The notes: generated by a model not told the origin, from the sequence alone. A stretch of 64,000 nt of DNA from JAILZP01 sp037444185 (GCA_037444185.1 JBBIMW010000008.1:1-64000), one strand, 5' to 3'. Counted from the stretch's first letter, positions 19,046-28,648 are shown. Numbers and translations are program-made.

Positions 19046-19417
19046 TTACTTACCGGTGATTTCCTTTCTTTCGGTTTTGCAGACACTGTCCATCCTGACG
19101 CCGAAATTGCCGCCGATCACCACTATTTCCCCGGTGCCGAACTTCTGGTTGTTTACCAGCACCCTGGCGTTTTCGCCGGCGGGCTGCTCAAGTTCCAGCA
19201 CGGATCCCTCCGTCAGCTTAAGGATATCTTTAATCTTCATGGTGGCATCCCCCAGTTCGGCGGTGATGACGACCTGTATGTCGTCGATAAAACTGATGCT
19301 GACCTTCATTCCATCCCTGCCTGCAGGCGCGTCAAAGGCTGGGTATTCCACCTTTTTAACCGCGTCCGCATAAGACATCCGGCTCAAAAAATCTTTTATT
19401 TCATCCTGTCTCAGCAT
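19046..19417 (-). CDS. fliN: FliN-type switch (SpoA-domain) protein
   Basis: A 123-residue protein with a C-terminal SpoA domain: ATMKIKDILKLTEGSVLELEQ, VLVNNQKFGTGEIVVIGGNFGVRMD. This is additional to the SpoA domain at the end of FliY, so the locus encodes a separate FliN-like subunit besides FliY and FliM. Its N-terminal half (SYADAVKKVEYPAFDAP) is not conserved in a way I recognise. It sits between fliL and fliO. Confidence 0.85.
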   Translation of the reverse strand: MLRQDEIKDFLSRMSYADAVKKVEYPAFDAPAGRDGMKVSISFIDDIQVVITAELGDATMKIKDILKLTEGSVLELEQPAGENARVLVNNQKFGTGEIVVIGGNFGVRMDSVCKTERKEITGK

Positions 19418-19438
19418 CGCCGCCCACCCTCCCGGGAA

Positions 19439-19948
19439 TCACTGGATTAGAAAGTCGGTGAAATAAATCCTTTCCACCTTGCCGCTCGTCAGCCTGGCGT
19501 TGATGGAGTTTAGAATTTCGACCTTCACCTTTTCCTCTTTTTCAAGGGGCCTTATATCATCAACACTCTTGCTGCGCAGGCTCTTCAGTACCGCGTCCAT
19601 CACCTGGGCGTTCTTTTCCTTCAGCTCGGCGGTCAGTTTTTCGTTCTTTTTATATTCCAGCACGATACGCACCCTTAAGTAGCGGATGTTGCCGGGGTCG
19701 GTCAGGTTAACCACCCTTTCGCCCAGCTCCAGCGTTTCGTACACCGGCGGGGGAGTGGCCTTCATCTTCGGCATTACCCCCGGTATGCCTATAAAATAGA
19801 TGATTGCTCCCATCACCAGCCCGCCGGCCGCCACCGCAGCGGCCGCCACCATCAGAAAAACCAGTATAAATGGCTTTTCCTTCCTCCCTGACTGCTGCTC
19901 GGTATTCTCTTTTTCAACTGTTTCCTTCTCTTTTTTTCTGGCTGCCAT
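19439..19948 (-). CDS. fliL: Flagellar basal-body associated protein FliL
   Basis: Stator-associated membrane protein. It has a charged cytoplasmic N-terminus (RKKEKETVEKENTEQQ), one membrane helix at about residues 28-52, and an extracytoplasmic FliL domain with RYLRVRIVLEYKKN and ending VERIYFTDFLIQ. ATG 19948 is chosen because AAGGA precedes it; an ATG at 19960 is also possible. Confidence 0.92.
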   Translation of the reverse strand: MAARKKEKETVEKENTEQQSGRKEKPFILVFLMVAAAAVAAGGLVMGAIIYFIGIPGVMPKMKATPPPVYETLELGERVVNLTDPGNIRYLRVRIVLEYKKNEKLTAELKEKNAQVMDAVLKSLRSKSVDDIRPLEKEEKVKVEILNSINARLTSGKVERIYFTDFLIQ

Positions 19949-20080
19949 TGAATCCTTCATACCCTTTCATTCTTATCCGGCGCAAACCCCAAAACAGCCC
20001 TGGGGCGTATGGGAGAAGGCATCCCCTTCGATACCATACCCCAAGGCCCTGTTCTCCCGAAAGGGAGCTTTTTCTGCAAA

Positions 20081-20128
20081 GAAATGCATTAAATTCTGTA
20101 TTCTGACTCCTGGACTCTGGATTCCAGT
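20081..20128. repeat. Dispersed intergenic repeat, copy 1
   Basis: The stretch contains ATGCATTAAATTCTG, then two CTCCTG/CTCTGG-like units and GGATTCC. Close relatives occur at 29011-29046 and, inverted, at 58564-58601. It occupies the gap between flgE and fliL. No coding potential is seen. Confidence 0.6.
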
Positions 20129-20148
20129 CGCCCGTAAGGGCGAATTTG

Positions 20149-20928
20149 TTACCGCTTGAGCTGGACCAGCTCTTCCAGCAAGGTGTCCGAGATGGTAATC
20201 ACCCTGGCGTTGGCCTGATAGCCCCGTTGAGTGGTGATTATGCTGGTGAACTCCTCACTCAGATCGGTATTTGACATCTCGAGAAATCCCGACTCGATGG
20301 TCCCCGCCCCTTCAGCGCCGGGGGTGCGGGCTGTGGCATCTCCGGATACATTGGGGTCGGATCTGTACAGACTGTTGCCGGCTTTGACAAGTCCCTCCTG
20401 ATTATTGAAAGTGTATATCTGTATGGCAAGTCCAGTATTTGGGGTGTTGGGGTCGTCCGTGGTGTAGTATGTCATCTGTCCTGATTTATCCACGCTGAGG
20501 TTGGCCACCGGCCCATCAAACACCATGTCTCCCCCGTCGTTTTGCAGCCTCAGCCCCCCGGAGTTGACTATATTGTTGTTGCTGTCGATGAAAAAGGCGC
20601 CGTCCCGGGTGTAATATTCATTGACGCCGTCACTGACCCTGAAAAATCCGTTCCCCTGGATGGCCAAATCCAGTATGCGGCCGGTCATTTGCAGTGCGCC
20701 CTGTTCCATTTTGGTGCCGATGCTGCCCACTGTGATTCCGGTGCCGGCCTGCATCGGATTGCGCCCGGCGCCGCCGCCCCTGAGCATCTGATTGAGGCTG
20801 TCCTGGAAGTTTGCCCGGGCCGATTTAAAACCCGTGGTATTGACATTGGATATATTGTTGGAAACCGTGTCCATGCGCAGCTGGTGACTGCGCAGACCCG
20901 ACACTCCTGAATAAAGAGACCTGATCAT
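20149..20928 (-). CDS. flgE: Flagellar hook protein FlgE (short form)
   Basis: N-terminal rod/hook motif MIRSLYSGVSGLRSHQ with NNISNVNTTGFKSARANFQD, central LAIQGNGFFRVSD, and C-terminal SNTDLSEEFTSIITTQRGYQANARVI. About 259 residues is short for a hook protein but usual for the FlgE/FlgG-type hook gene beside flgD in Firmicutes. The start is ATG 20928 behind GGGAGG; the frame extends upstream without a Shine-Dalgarno. It follows flgD and the TIGR02530 gene, which favours hook over rod. Confidence 0.87.
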   Translation of the reverse strand: MIRSLYSGVSGLRSHQLRMDTVSNNISNVNTTGFKSARANFQDSLNQMLRGGGAGRNPMQAGTGITVGSIGTKMEQGALQMTGRILDLAIQGNGFFRVSDGVNEYYTRDGAFFIDSNNNIVNSGGLRLQNDGGDMVFDGPVANLSVDKSGQMTYYTTDDPNTPNTGLAIQIYTFNNQEGLVKAGNSLYRSDPNVSGDATARTPGAEGAGTIESGFLEMSNTDLSEEFTSIITTQRGYQANARVITISDTLLEELVQLKR

Positions 20929-21001
20929 CTCAAAACCTCCCGCGAATATTATTCCGCCTCGGTCATTCGGCGGACACACAGCCTCCTGGTCGGGCCGGCT
21001 G

Positions 21002-21427
21002 TCATCTGACAATCACAGCGCTGTCTATGTTGGTGAAGATATGGTCCTCCATGTCCTTTCCCTCCATGGCGGTGATGATGGTCCTGTTTCTCACGCTGGC
21101 CACCAAAGCAATATTTCCGTATATCACCAGGGATTCCCTTGAACCCTTGGCGGCGGCCCTGTGCACCGCCCCCTCTATCTTGCGCATATCCTCCCGGCCC
21201 AGGGTGACGTTCCTTTCCAGCAGCCTCCTCCGGGCGTGGGAAGATACTTTCAGCTCCCCGGACCTGTCAATCTCCGACGCCAGTATTTCTCCGAAGGAAG
21301 TCCGGCCGCTTTTGGCCGAACCGGACTCCGGGGACGGAAACGGCTTGTCGGTGCCGACAACCCCGGGAACAGACTGCCTGATGATGGCGGCGCCATATTT
21401 CACAGTTTCCCCCGGCTGCACCTTCAT
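21002..21427 (-). CDS. Flagellar operon protein of the TIGR02530 type
   Basis: A small protein of unknown function regularly found between flgD and flgE in Firmicutes. The conserved part is SSHARRRLLERNVTLG and the C-terminal ALVASVRNRTIITAM. ATG 21427 is behind GGAGG; an upstream TTG at 21445 is less well spaced. Position is the main clue to a role in hook assembly. Confidence 0.88.
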   Translation of the reverse strand: MKVQPGETVKYGAAIIRQSVPGVVGTDKPFPSPESGSAKSGRTSFGEILASEIDRSGELKVSSHARRRLLERNVTLGREDMRKIEGAVHRAAAKGSRESLVIYGNIALVASVRNRTIITAMEGKDMEDHIFTNIDSAVIVR

Positions 21428-21441
21428 TTCAATTACCTCCG

Positions 21442-22059
21442 TCAATTCGTGCCGGATGTGTCCACGGCCCCCCCGGCGGCGTCCATTATCCCGGTAATGG
21501 CGGATATTTCGTAAGGTGCCCCGTTCACGTATACTTTTACGGACCCCTGGGACAGGCCCACCTTTTCCACCACTCCCCGCAGATTCCCGCTTTCCCTTTC
21601 AATCAGCACTTCTCTGCCTATAATCAGCGCCGCCTGGAGCAGACTGTTCCCTCCGGCATTGTCCCGGCCGGTTTCACCGGCCGCCACCTCCCTGATATCG
21701 GACAGTTTATACTCCTTTCCTGCAACGTACACCACCGCCTTTCCGTCCACCACGCCCGCCTTTTCCACCCTGCCCGGGACCGGTTCCTTATTGGGCTGCT
21801 GCACTGTCACCGGCCTGTCGATCATGGCCACGGCCTGGCCATACTTCATGGCGCTGTCCATGGAGACCAGAGTTTCCAGGGAATTGAACTGGGCCATGGT
21901 GGATATGAATTGATCATTGCTCTGGGGATCCATGGGGTCCTGATTTTTCAGCTGACTGACCAGCAGTTGCAGGAAATCATCCTTGTCCAGCACCTTTTTG
22001 GGCGTCCTGCTCCCTCCGGCCGGCAAACTGTAGTCGCTGGATACGGACTTGGTATACAA
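21442..22059 (-). CDS. flgD: Flagellar hook-capping protein FlgD
   Basis: Scaffold for hook assembly. The N-terminal signature KDDFLQLLVSQLKNQDPMDP and FISTMAQFNSLETL are diagnostic. The C-terminal half contains two short internal repeats of a beta-rich unit (VVYVAGKEYKLSDI and VKVYVNGAPYEISAI). It starts at TTG 22059 with AAGGAGGTGATCC upstream and lies between fliK and the TIGR02530 gene. Confidence 0.94.
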   Translation of the reverse strand: MYTKSVSSDYSLPAGGSRTPKKVLDKDDFLQLLVSQLKNQDPMDPQSNDQFISTMAQFNSLETLVSMDSAMKYGQAVAMIDRPVTVQQPNKEPVPGRVEKAGVVDGKAVVYVAGKEYKLSDIREVAAGETGRDNAGGNSLLQAALIIGREVLIERESGNLRGVVEKVGLSQGSVKVYVNGAPYEISAITGIMDAAGGAVDTSGTN

Positions 22060-22074
22060 TGGATCACCTCCTTC

Positions 22075-23481
22075 TCATATGAGCAGGTCCAATTCCCCGC
22101 CGTCAACTCCGGGCAGGAATAAATTGTCCCCGTCTCCCGCACGGTCCCGGATAATACCGCCGTCCATCCCGCTTTGTCGTTCGTGGCCGGTGCCGGCAAA
22201 GCCCGTCCCTTTTTGGCCCTGCTGTTCATTTCCAACGAAGGCGGCGGCCTCTCCCAGGCTGATGTTGTGCTGGGCCAATGTTTGTCTCAACTGGGGCAGG
22301 GATCCCTCCACAGCCTCCCTGGTCAGCCCGCTGGAGGTAAAAAAGTGGGCGGTCAGCTCACCGTTGGCGTAAGAAAGTTTTATCTTGATCTCACCCATAT
22401 TCTCCGGCTCCAGCGCAAGCCTGATCACGGTCACCCTGGACTGGCCGGCGGCGGCATTCCTCAGCGCCGTGATTACATGGGGCATCACCACCTGGGGGAA
22501 TTTCCCGGGGGTAATGTTGGAAACCAGCACATCCACCCTGCCCTGAGCGGCGCCCTGGCCCGGTCCCTGATTTTCAGCGGAACCGTCACCACCGGAATAC
22601 ACCAGATGGGCGCCCGGGCCTGGCCCGCGATCTTCACCGGAACCGTCACCGCTTGAATGCGCCAAAACGGTCCTCCCTGTTTCTCCGGCTCCTCCCGGAG
22701 ACTGGATTTTTCCAGGTTCCCACAGAAGACCCGGTACCGGATCCGCAATCTTTACCACCCGCTGTCCTTCCCGGCCATCGATTAAAACAGAGGCCGACGG
22801 CGGCGCCTCAGCCCGATGGGGCCTTAACGGAGCTTCCCGGACTTTGACCGCCACTTCAACATTCAAGTCGGCCGCGCCCGGATAATGGTCCCCCCTGGCC
22901 GCCGGTGATCTGTTGCCTGCCAGCGCAACATCAATCCTGCCGGACTGCAATTCCGGCTGCATCCGGTGGCCGCCCGGGTCCGGCCCCATGGTCCGGTTGC
23001 CCCGGCTGCCGCCGGGGGATCCTTCCGCCGTCATTTCTCTGGTTTCCAGCGGCAATGCGGATACCGTTGTTTCAGACCGGGGAGCAAACATTACCCGATG
23101 AACCTCCGCCGCGCCGCCCCAGGCCGCATCCCTCCGCGGCCCCGCAGCAAATCCCGCAGCCGCCTCCTCCCCCGCTGTGAAAAGCGGTGAGGGCATTTCA
23201 AGTGACGGCGCGGTCCGGATACCGCCATCGACAGGAGCATTCACCGTGTTTCCCGCAAAAAACAACTCCACTGCCGCCAACACCGGCGCCGAAACTGAAA
23301 AATCCCCCGCCGTGGGCCACCCCCGGCTCTCTCCCCGGGCGCTCTCATCTTGCCGCGCCATTACCTCCATCAAGGCCAGGAGGAAACCACCGGATTCCGT
23401 CCCGCCCGCGCCCTCCTGGAAGGACTGGACCACTTCCGGCGGGATGGATCCCGAAAACGCCGTAATATAATCTGCTTTCAT
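22075..23481 (-). CDS. fliK: Flagellar hook-length control protein FliK
   Basis: Secreted ruler that sets hook length and triggers the export switch through FlhB. The first 350 residues are low-complexity, rich in Gly, Ala, Pro and Glu. The conserved C-terminal domain (VTVIRLALEPENMGEIKIKL, then ELTAHFFTSSGLTREAVEGSL) binds FlhB. The 468-residue length is in range. A 20-residue tandem repeat lies in the variable part. Confidence 0.9.
   Translation of the reverse strand: MKADYITAFSGSIPPEVVQSFQEGAGGTESGGFLLALMEVMARQDESARGESRGWPTAGDFSVSAPVLAAVELFFAGNTVNAPVDGGIRTAPSLEMPSPLFTAGEEAAAGFAAGPRRDAAWGGAAEVHRVMFAPRSETTVSALPLETREMTAEGSPGGSRGNRTMGPDPGGHRMQPELQSGRIDVALAGNRSPAARGDHYPGAADLNVEVAVKVREAPLRPHRAEAPPSASVLIDGREGQRVVKIADPVPGLLWEPGKIQSPGGAGETGRTVLAHSSGDGSGEDRGPGPGAHLVYSGGDGSAENQGPGQGAAQGRVDVLVSNITPGKFPQVVMPHVITALRNAAAGQSRVTVIRLALEPENMGEIKIKLSYANGELTAHFFTSSGLTREAVEGSLPQLRQTLAQHNISLGEAAAFVGNEQQGQKGTGFAGTGHERQSGMDGGIIRDRAGDGDNLFLPGVDGGELDLLI
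22544..22663 (-). repeat. Two-copy 60-bp tandem repeat inside fliK
   Basis: Two 20-residue units, SSGDGSGEDRGPGPGAHLVY and SGGDGSAENQGPGQGAAQGR, are encoded with a 60-nt period; the shared GGAACCGTCACC block recurs at 22579 and 22639. They lie in the variable ruler region. Confidence 0.7.
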
Positions 23482-23527
23482 TTTCTCACCCCCTTTTGTG
23501 CAATATCCCCTGCCAAACCCATAATAC

Positions 23528-23965
23528 CTACTCCCCTAACCCCTCCTTCCGGCGAGCCTGAGCCGTGCAGTGCTCATCGGTGATTTTCGTCTCCAGGCGG
23601 CTCAACTTCTGCACGTGCCACTGATACTGCCTGTCCTTCAGTTTCTGCAGAGTCAGCCTGTCCTTTCTGGCTTCGGTCACCTCCCGCCGCTTCTTCTCCA
23701 GTTCCCGGCGGGCTTTCTCCACCGCCCTTTCCTGCATTTCCCGGGAAGCTTTCAGACTGTCTATGTAAAGCCACTTTGCCAGATAATCCCCCGCCGAATC
23801 CGGAGACCTTTCAAAAACATTTTCAATTCTTTCACGGATACTTTCCAGCATGTCCAGCTGCTCCCGGTAATCCTTCCGGGCCCGGGACTGGGCCAGAACG
23901 GCCGCCTGCTCTTTTTCCGACCGGAGCCTGAGCACGGGTTCCAGCCTAAAAAAAAAACCCTTCAA
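23528..23965 (-). CDS. fliJ: Flagellar export chaperone FliJ
   Basis: Small coiled-coil protein of the export ATPase complex. The 145 residues are almost entirely charged helix (FRLEPVLRLRSEKEQAAVL, VEKARRELEKKRREVTEARK), typical of FliJ. It is between fliI and fliK, the conserved position. Confidence 0.9.
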   Translation of the reverse strand: MKGFFFRLEPVLRLRSEKEQAAVLAQSRARKDYREQLDMLESIRERIENVFERSPDSAGDYLAKWLYIDSLKASREMQERAVEKARRELEKKRREVTEARKDRLTLQKLKDRQYQWHVQKLSRLETKITDEHCTAQARRKEGLGE

Positions 23966-24005
23966 TCCGTTCCCCTCCTGACAACATCCGACCGTTCACC
24001 ATATT

Positions 24006-25328
24006 TCAGATACATTCCAACATTTCCAGAGTTTCTTCAAAGCTGAATCCTTGGTCCAAATTCTGTTTCAAAAATGAATTTATGGGGCCGTGACAAAGAA
24101 TGGCCTCGTCAACCGCCGGACTGGCACCCTTAACATAGGCGCCTATATTTATTAAATCCTCGGACTGCCTGTAGACGGCCATCTTTTCCCTCACAGACAT
24201 GGCCCTGCTGTAGTGTTCCCCGGACACCACCTCCGGCATCAGGCGGCTGGAGCTTTCCAGTACGTCGATGGCCGGATAATGGGTTCTGGAGGCCAGCGCC
24301 CGGGAAAGGACTATATGGCCGTCCAATATGCCCCGCACCGCGTCAGCCACGGGATCGTTCATATCGTCCGCCTCCACCAGCACAGTGTAGAAGGCGGTAA
24401 TGGAACCCTTCGGTCCCATCCCGGACCTCTCCAGCAGTCTGGGTAAAAGGGCGAACACGGAAGGGGTATAGCCCCTGGTGGCCGGCGGCTCACCCACAGC
24501 CAGGCCCACTTCCCTCTGGGCCATGGCAAATCTGGTGAGGGAGTCCATCATCAGCATCACATCATTGCCCCGGTCCCTGAAATATTCCGCAATGGCGCTG
24601 GCCACGAAGGCCCCCTTGAGCCTCACCAGGGCCGGCTGCTCGGAGGTGGCCACCACCACCACCGACCTGGCCAGGCCGTCGGACCCCAGGTCCTTTTCAA
24701 TAAATTCCCGCACCTCCCTCCCCCGCTCGCCAATCAGCGCGATGACATTCACGTCGGCACCCCCGTGGCGGGCGATCATGCCCAGCAGCGTACTCTTGCC
24801 CACACCGCTGCCGGAGAATATCCCCAGGCGCTGTCCCTTACCGCAGGTCAAAAGGCCGTCGATGGCCTTTACACCGGTGGGCAATACCTCGGTAATGCGC
24901 CTGCGGGCCAGCGGGTTGGGCGGCGCGTTGTCCACCGCGATCTCCTCGCCGGCTTCCCGGCCGGCTTCCTCCCAATCCATGGGACTGCCCAGCCCGTCCA
25001 GTATCCTCCCCGGCAGATGCCGCCCCACCCCTACGGTCAGGGGCCTCCCCCTGGGGACCACCGGACAGCCCGGCCGTATGCCTTTCAAATCCCCCAGGGG
25101 CATCAGCAGGGTGGATCCGTCCCTGAACCCCACCACCTCGGACATTACCGGATATGGCTCTCCGGCTACAATTACGTCACAGACCTCCCCGATGCCTGCG
25201 GATATCCCCTTTACCTCCACCGTCAGGCCGATGATCCGGGTTATTTGTCCCGTGGGGCGGAGGATCGTCAGCTGCCTTACCTTGCGCCTCCACTTCCCCA
25301 TGTCGATTTCCCGGACCCCGCCGTTCAC
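24006..25328 (-). CDS. fliI: Flagellum-specific ATPase FliI
   Basis: Hexameric export ATPase. The Walker A motif is GIFSGSGVGKSTLLGMIAR, Walker B is DVMLMMDSLTRFAMAQRE, and the conserved ALASRTHYPAIDVL is present. GTG 25328 overlaps the fliH stop in a GTGA arrangement and has GAAGGTG at 7 nt, giving 440 residues, the family norm; ATG 25301 is the alternative. Confidence 0.96.
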   Translation of the reverse strand: MNGGVREIDMGKWRRKVRQLTILRPTGQITRIIGLTVEVKGISAGIGEVCDVIVAGEPYPVMSEVVGFRDGSTLLMPLGDLKGIRPGCPVVPRGRPLTVGVGRHLPGRILDGLGSPMDWEEAGREAGEEIAVDNAPPNPLARRRITEVLPTGVKAIDGLLTCGKGQRLGIFSGSGVGKSTLLGMIARHGGADVNVIALIGERGREVREFIEKDLGSDGLARSVVVVATSEQPALVRLKGAFVASAIAEYFRDRGNDVMLMMDSLTRFAMAQREVGLAVGEPPATRGYTPSVFALLPRLLERSGMGPKGSITAFYTVLVEADDMNDPVADAVRGILDGHIVLSRALASRTHYPAIDVLESSSRLMPEVVSGEHYSRAMSVREKMAVYRQSEDLINIGAYVKGASPAVDEAILCHGPINSFLKQNLDQGFSFEETLEMLECI

Positions 25329-26092
25329 CGCCCGGCACCTTCCAGGGCCTTCAGCAGCAGCCCCCAGCGGGCGCCAAGCCTGGCGTCCACCCGGCCGTGG
25401 GCGGTTTCCGCCACGCACCCGCCGGGATCCATGGCGGAATCGGAAACAATATGCAGTTTCCCCCCGGGAGAAAGGTGTCTGGCCAAATCTTCCCGGCTTT
25501 CCTCATATAGGGCCGCCTCGGCCGGGTTTACATACAGCACCACCTGTTCCCTGTCCTGCAGCATGGTTATGGCCTCCCTGGCAATTTTCACCACCGCCCG
25601 GGGATGCAACTCCAGTTCCGCCGACAGAACCTTCTCCGCTATATCCACGGCCAGGCCGATTATTTCCGATTCAAGGGATTCTATGGTCTGCCTGCGTATT
25701 TCCTCGGACTGTCTGATTACAGCCCTGGCCTCTTCCCTGATGGACGAGGCCTCCGCCGCCGCCACGGCCAGGGCTTCCCTTTTTCCCTCTTCAAACCCCT
25801 GGTCCCTGGCCTGCATTTTCAACCTTCCGGCTTCTTCCTCCGCATCCCGGCCCGCTCTCTCCAAAATCTCCCGGGCAGCCGCCCCGGCCTCATCCAGTAT
25901 CCTGCCGGCCTCTTCCCGGGCCCCGGCGATTATCCGCCCCGCCAACAGCTCCGGGTCAAGACCGGGCTGCCCGTTTCCGCCGGCGGCCGAGCCGGCGTCC
26001 GCCTTCACCACCGCGAACCGGTGCCTTACTTCCAGCACTCTGCAGTCGATACTGTTTTCCAAACCCTTCAGTATGTTAGAGGACGATGGCAT
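25325..26092 (-). CDS. fliH: Flagellar assembly protein FliH
   Basis: Regulator of FliI. A long Ala/Glu/Arg-rich helical N-terminal half (EEAGRILDEAGAAAREILER) is followed by the conserved ESEIIGLAVDIAEKVLSAEL and a C-terminal domain with LHIVSDSAMDPGGCVAET. It starts at ATG 26092 inside the end of fliG and overlaps fliI at its stop. Confidence 0.92.
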   Translation of the reverse strand: MPSSSNILKGLENSIDCRVLEVRHRFAVVKADAGSAAGGNGQPGLDPELLAGRIIAGAREEAGRILDEAGAAAREILERAGRDAEEEAGRLKMQARDQGFEEGKREALAVAAAEASSIREEARAVIRQSEEIRRQTIESLESEIIGLAVDIAEKVLSAELELHPRAVVKIAREAITMLQDREQVVLYVNPAEAALYEESREDLARHLSPGGKLHIVSDSAMDPGGCVAETAHGRVDARLGARWGLLLKALEGAGR

Positions 26093-27113
26093 CTTCACCA
26101 CCCCGGGCCACAATTATTTCACCGGCCTCGTCCAGCCGCCGGATAACCTGGACAATCCTCTGCTGCGCCTCTTCAACATCCCTGAGACGCACAGGGCCCA
26201 TAAACTGTATCTCTTCCCTGAGCATGTCGGCGGCCCGCCTGGACATGTTCTTGTATATCCTGGCCGCCACTTCCTCGTTGGACCCGCGCATGGCCTTAGC
26301 CAGGTCTTTCTGGTCCACCTCCCTGAGCACCCTTTGTATGGCCACGTCATGCAGCTTGATAATATCCTCGAATACGAACATCAGCTTGCGGATCTCGTCG
26401 GCCAGTTCAGGGTCGTTGGTCTCCAGCTCTTCCAGGATGGTTTTTTCGGTGGACCTGTCCACCCTGTTCAATATACTAACCAGCGTCTTGACACCGCCAG
26501 CCTGCTGTTCATGGTGCGGGATGATCATGGACACTTTCTTTTCCAGCACACTCTCCACTTCCTTGATCACCTCCGGCGCAATACGGTCAATGATGGCCAC
26601 CCTCCTGGCCACATCGGCCTGGTACTCCGGCGGCAGCGCCGCCAGGATCATGGAGGCCTGCTCCGGGTGCAGGTAGGTCAGAATAAGGGCTATGGTCTGG
26701 GGGTGCTCGTCCCTGATGAAGTTGTACAGGTGTTTGGCCTCGGCCTTCCTAAGGCTGCTGAAGGGCACATTCTGTATGTTTACGGCAACCTTCTCCAGTA
26801 TTTCCACGGCCTTCTGCTGCCCCATGGCTTTTTCCAGCAATTCCTTGGCATAGTCAAAGCCGCCCCGCATCAGGTATTCCCGGGCCTGGATCAGCTGCAT
26901 GAATTCTTCCATCACACTGTTTTGCAAGTCTTTGGATATATTCTCAAACAAAGATATTTCTCCGGAAAGCTTTTCTATCTCATCTTCTGAAAAACCCTGC
27001 CTCAGCACCCTGGCGGACAGATCCGACCCCAGGGTGATCAGTATGATGGCACTTTTCTGGACCCCGTTCAGCTTGCCCGTTATGGCCATTCCAGCCATTA
27101 CTCCTTCATCCAT
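26076..27113 (-). CDS. fliG: Flagellar motor switch protein FliG
   Basis: Rotor torque-generating protein. It shows LNGVQKSAIILITLG at the N-terminus, the middle EHPQTIALILTYLHPEQAS motif and the C-terminal DIIKLHDVAIQRVLREVDQ charged torque helix. The start is uncertain: ATG 27113, ATG 27098 (overlapping the fliF stop as TAATG) and ATG 27089 are all in frame. Confidence 0.96.
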   Translation of the reverse strand: MDEGVMAGMAITGKLNGVQKSAIILITLGSDLSARVLRQGFSEDEIEKLSGEISLFENISKDLQNSVMEEFMQLIQAREYLMRGGFDYAKELLEKAMGQQKAVEILEKVAVNIQNVPFSSLRKAEAKHLYNFIRDEHPQTIALILTYLHPEQASMILAALPPEYQADVARRVAIIDRIAPEVIKEVESVLEKKVSMIIPHHEQQAGGVKTLVSILNRVDRSTEKTILEELETNDPELADEIRKLMFVFEDIIKLHDVAIQRVLREVDQKDLAKAMRGSNEEVAARIYKNMSRRAADMLREEIQFMGPVRLRDVEEAQQRIVQVIRRLDEAGEIIVARGGEDAIVL

Positions 27114-28648
27114 ATTTTAATTATTTCGGCTACCTCTTCCGGGTTCTTTTCAGCCATGTCCCTTATCTCGTCTTTTCTAGTGACCACCCTGGGCGCTTCA
27201 GCCTTTTCATCTTCAGCCCCCTCCGGCCCCCCGGCCATGTACCCGTCCTTCTGCCTGCCCGGCTCCGCCAACCGGTCAAGCCTCCTGTGGCGGCGCCTGG
27301 AAATGTATATCAGAAACAGCAGCAGCGCCAGCACAGCCGCCGCCACGGCGGCCAGGTCCAGGTACAGCCCGCGCTGCGCTTCCACGGCCTTCTGCCTGGC
27401 CAGTTCCTCGCCAATTTCCCTCTTCTCCGTGTCGTCAAAAGTCATGCTGCTTACAGTTATCTGATCCCCCCGGTCACTTTTGAAACCTATGGCCGTCGCC
27501 ACCAAATCGTGGATCTGCTGTTTCTGCACCTGGGAATAATTGCCGTTCAACACTACGGAAGCCGACAGCCGCCTTATTCCCCCTGGGACCTTTATTATAT
27601 TTTCCTCCCTGGAGGGAACCTGGTAATTGGTGACTGTTTCCTGTTTTGAATAGCCGGACCCTCCACCGGATCCTCCTGCGGCCGGTATGCTCCTGCCGGG
27701 CAGATCTGAATCGGTGCCTGGAACGCCCGCGGCGGTGCCGGCAGCGGTGCCCGTTTCGGCAAGGGTGCGTTCGCTCAGAACCTGTCCTTTTTCATACGAG
27801 GTGGTTTTAGACTGCTGCTGGTCGAAATCCAGATCGGCGGTAACCATGGCCACGGCCATCCCGGGACCCAGTATCTGTCTCAACATGCCCTGAATCCTGG
27901 TCTCAAGATCCTTTTCGAAGGCCCGCCTGAGCTCGTTGCGGTCCAGGGCGGCCTTGGTGATCCTGGCCGTATCGTCCCCCAGTTTCAGATTGTCGCTGAG
28001 TGAATTCCCCTGCATGTCAATAACATGTATGTTCTCAGGCTTCAGCCCCTCCACACTGCCGGCCACCAGCTCCACAACACCCCGCACGTTCTCTCCGGAA
28101 ATTTTGGCCGTGGGCATCAATTTCAAAGCGATGGATGCCGAAGGCTGGGCCTGGTCGTTGAGAAAAAGGCTTTTCCTGGGCAATACCAGATGCACCCGGG
28201 CCTGTTCCACCGCCTCAATCTGCACTATGGTCCGGCGCAGTTCTTCCTGCAAGGCCCTCTGATAACCCACCTGCTGTTCAAATTCGGTAACCCCGAATTT
28301 CTTCTGGTCAAATAGCTCGAACCCCACCCCGCTGCTGTACAAAGCCCCGCTGCTGGCCAGCTTTATCCTTGTTTCATAAACCAGCTTCTCGGGCACCTCT
28401 ATGGTTTTCCCCTGGTTGGTGACACGGTAGGGTATTTTTTCCTTTTTAAGCTCCTCCGCTATCTTGCCTGCGTCTTTCGGGTCAAGGCCGGTAAACAACG
28501 GCGCATAGTCCGTACTGAAAAGGATCTGGCCAAGAACCGCCAGGGCCGCCAAAAGCCCCGCCGCCGCCAGAAAGACCATCACCTTCTGAGTCTGGCTGAA
28601 CGATCCCCATTTCTCACCGAACCTGGCCGGAAAGTCTTTGAAACCCAC
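27098..28648 (-). CDS. fliF: Flagellar MS-ring protein FliF
   Basis: Forms the MS ring. It has two membrane helices (about residues 24-46 and 437-458) flanking the periplasmic-type ring domain with the YscJ/FliF signature YQRALQEELRRTIVQIEAVE and ARVHLVLPRKSLF. The C-terminal KNPEEVAEIIKIWMKE binds FliG. The 516-residue length is normal. Confidence 0.97.
   Translation of the reverse strand: MGFKDFPARFGEKWGSFSQTQKVMVFLAAAGLLAALAVLGQILFSTDYAPLFTGLDPKDAGKIAEELKKEKIPYRVTNQGKTIEVPEKLVYETRIKLASSGALYSSGVGFELFDQKKFGVTEFEQQVGYQRALQEELRRTIVQIEAVEQARVHLVLPRKSLFLNDQAQPSASIALKLMPTAKISGENVRGVVELVAGSVEGLKPENIHVIDMQGNSLSDNLKLGDDTARITKAALDRNELRRAFEKDLETRIQGMLRQILGPGMAVAMVTADLDFDQQQSKTTSYEKGQVLSERTLAETGTAAGTAAGVPGTDSDLPGRSIPAAGGSGGGSGYSKQETVTNYQVPSREENIIKVPGGIRRLSASVVLNGNYSQVQKQQIHDLVATAIGFKSDRGDQITVSSMTFDDTEKREIGEELARQKAVEAQRGLYLDLAAVAAAVLALLLFLIYISRRRHRRLDRLAEPGRQKDGYMAGGPEGAEDEKAEAPRVVTRKDEIRDMAEKNPEEVAEIIKIWMKE

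Noticed and set aside
24765..26990. A 741-codon plus-strand open frame antisense to fliI, fliH and fliG
   Set aside because: It is a shadow of three well-supported genes in GC-rich DNA; no start context or recognisable domain.
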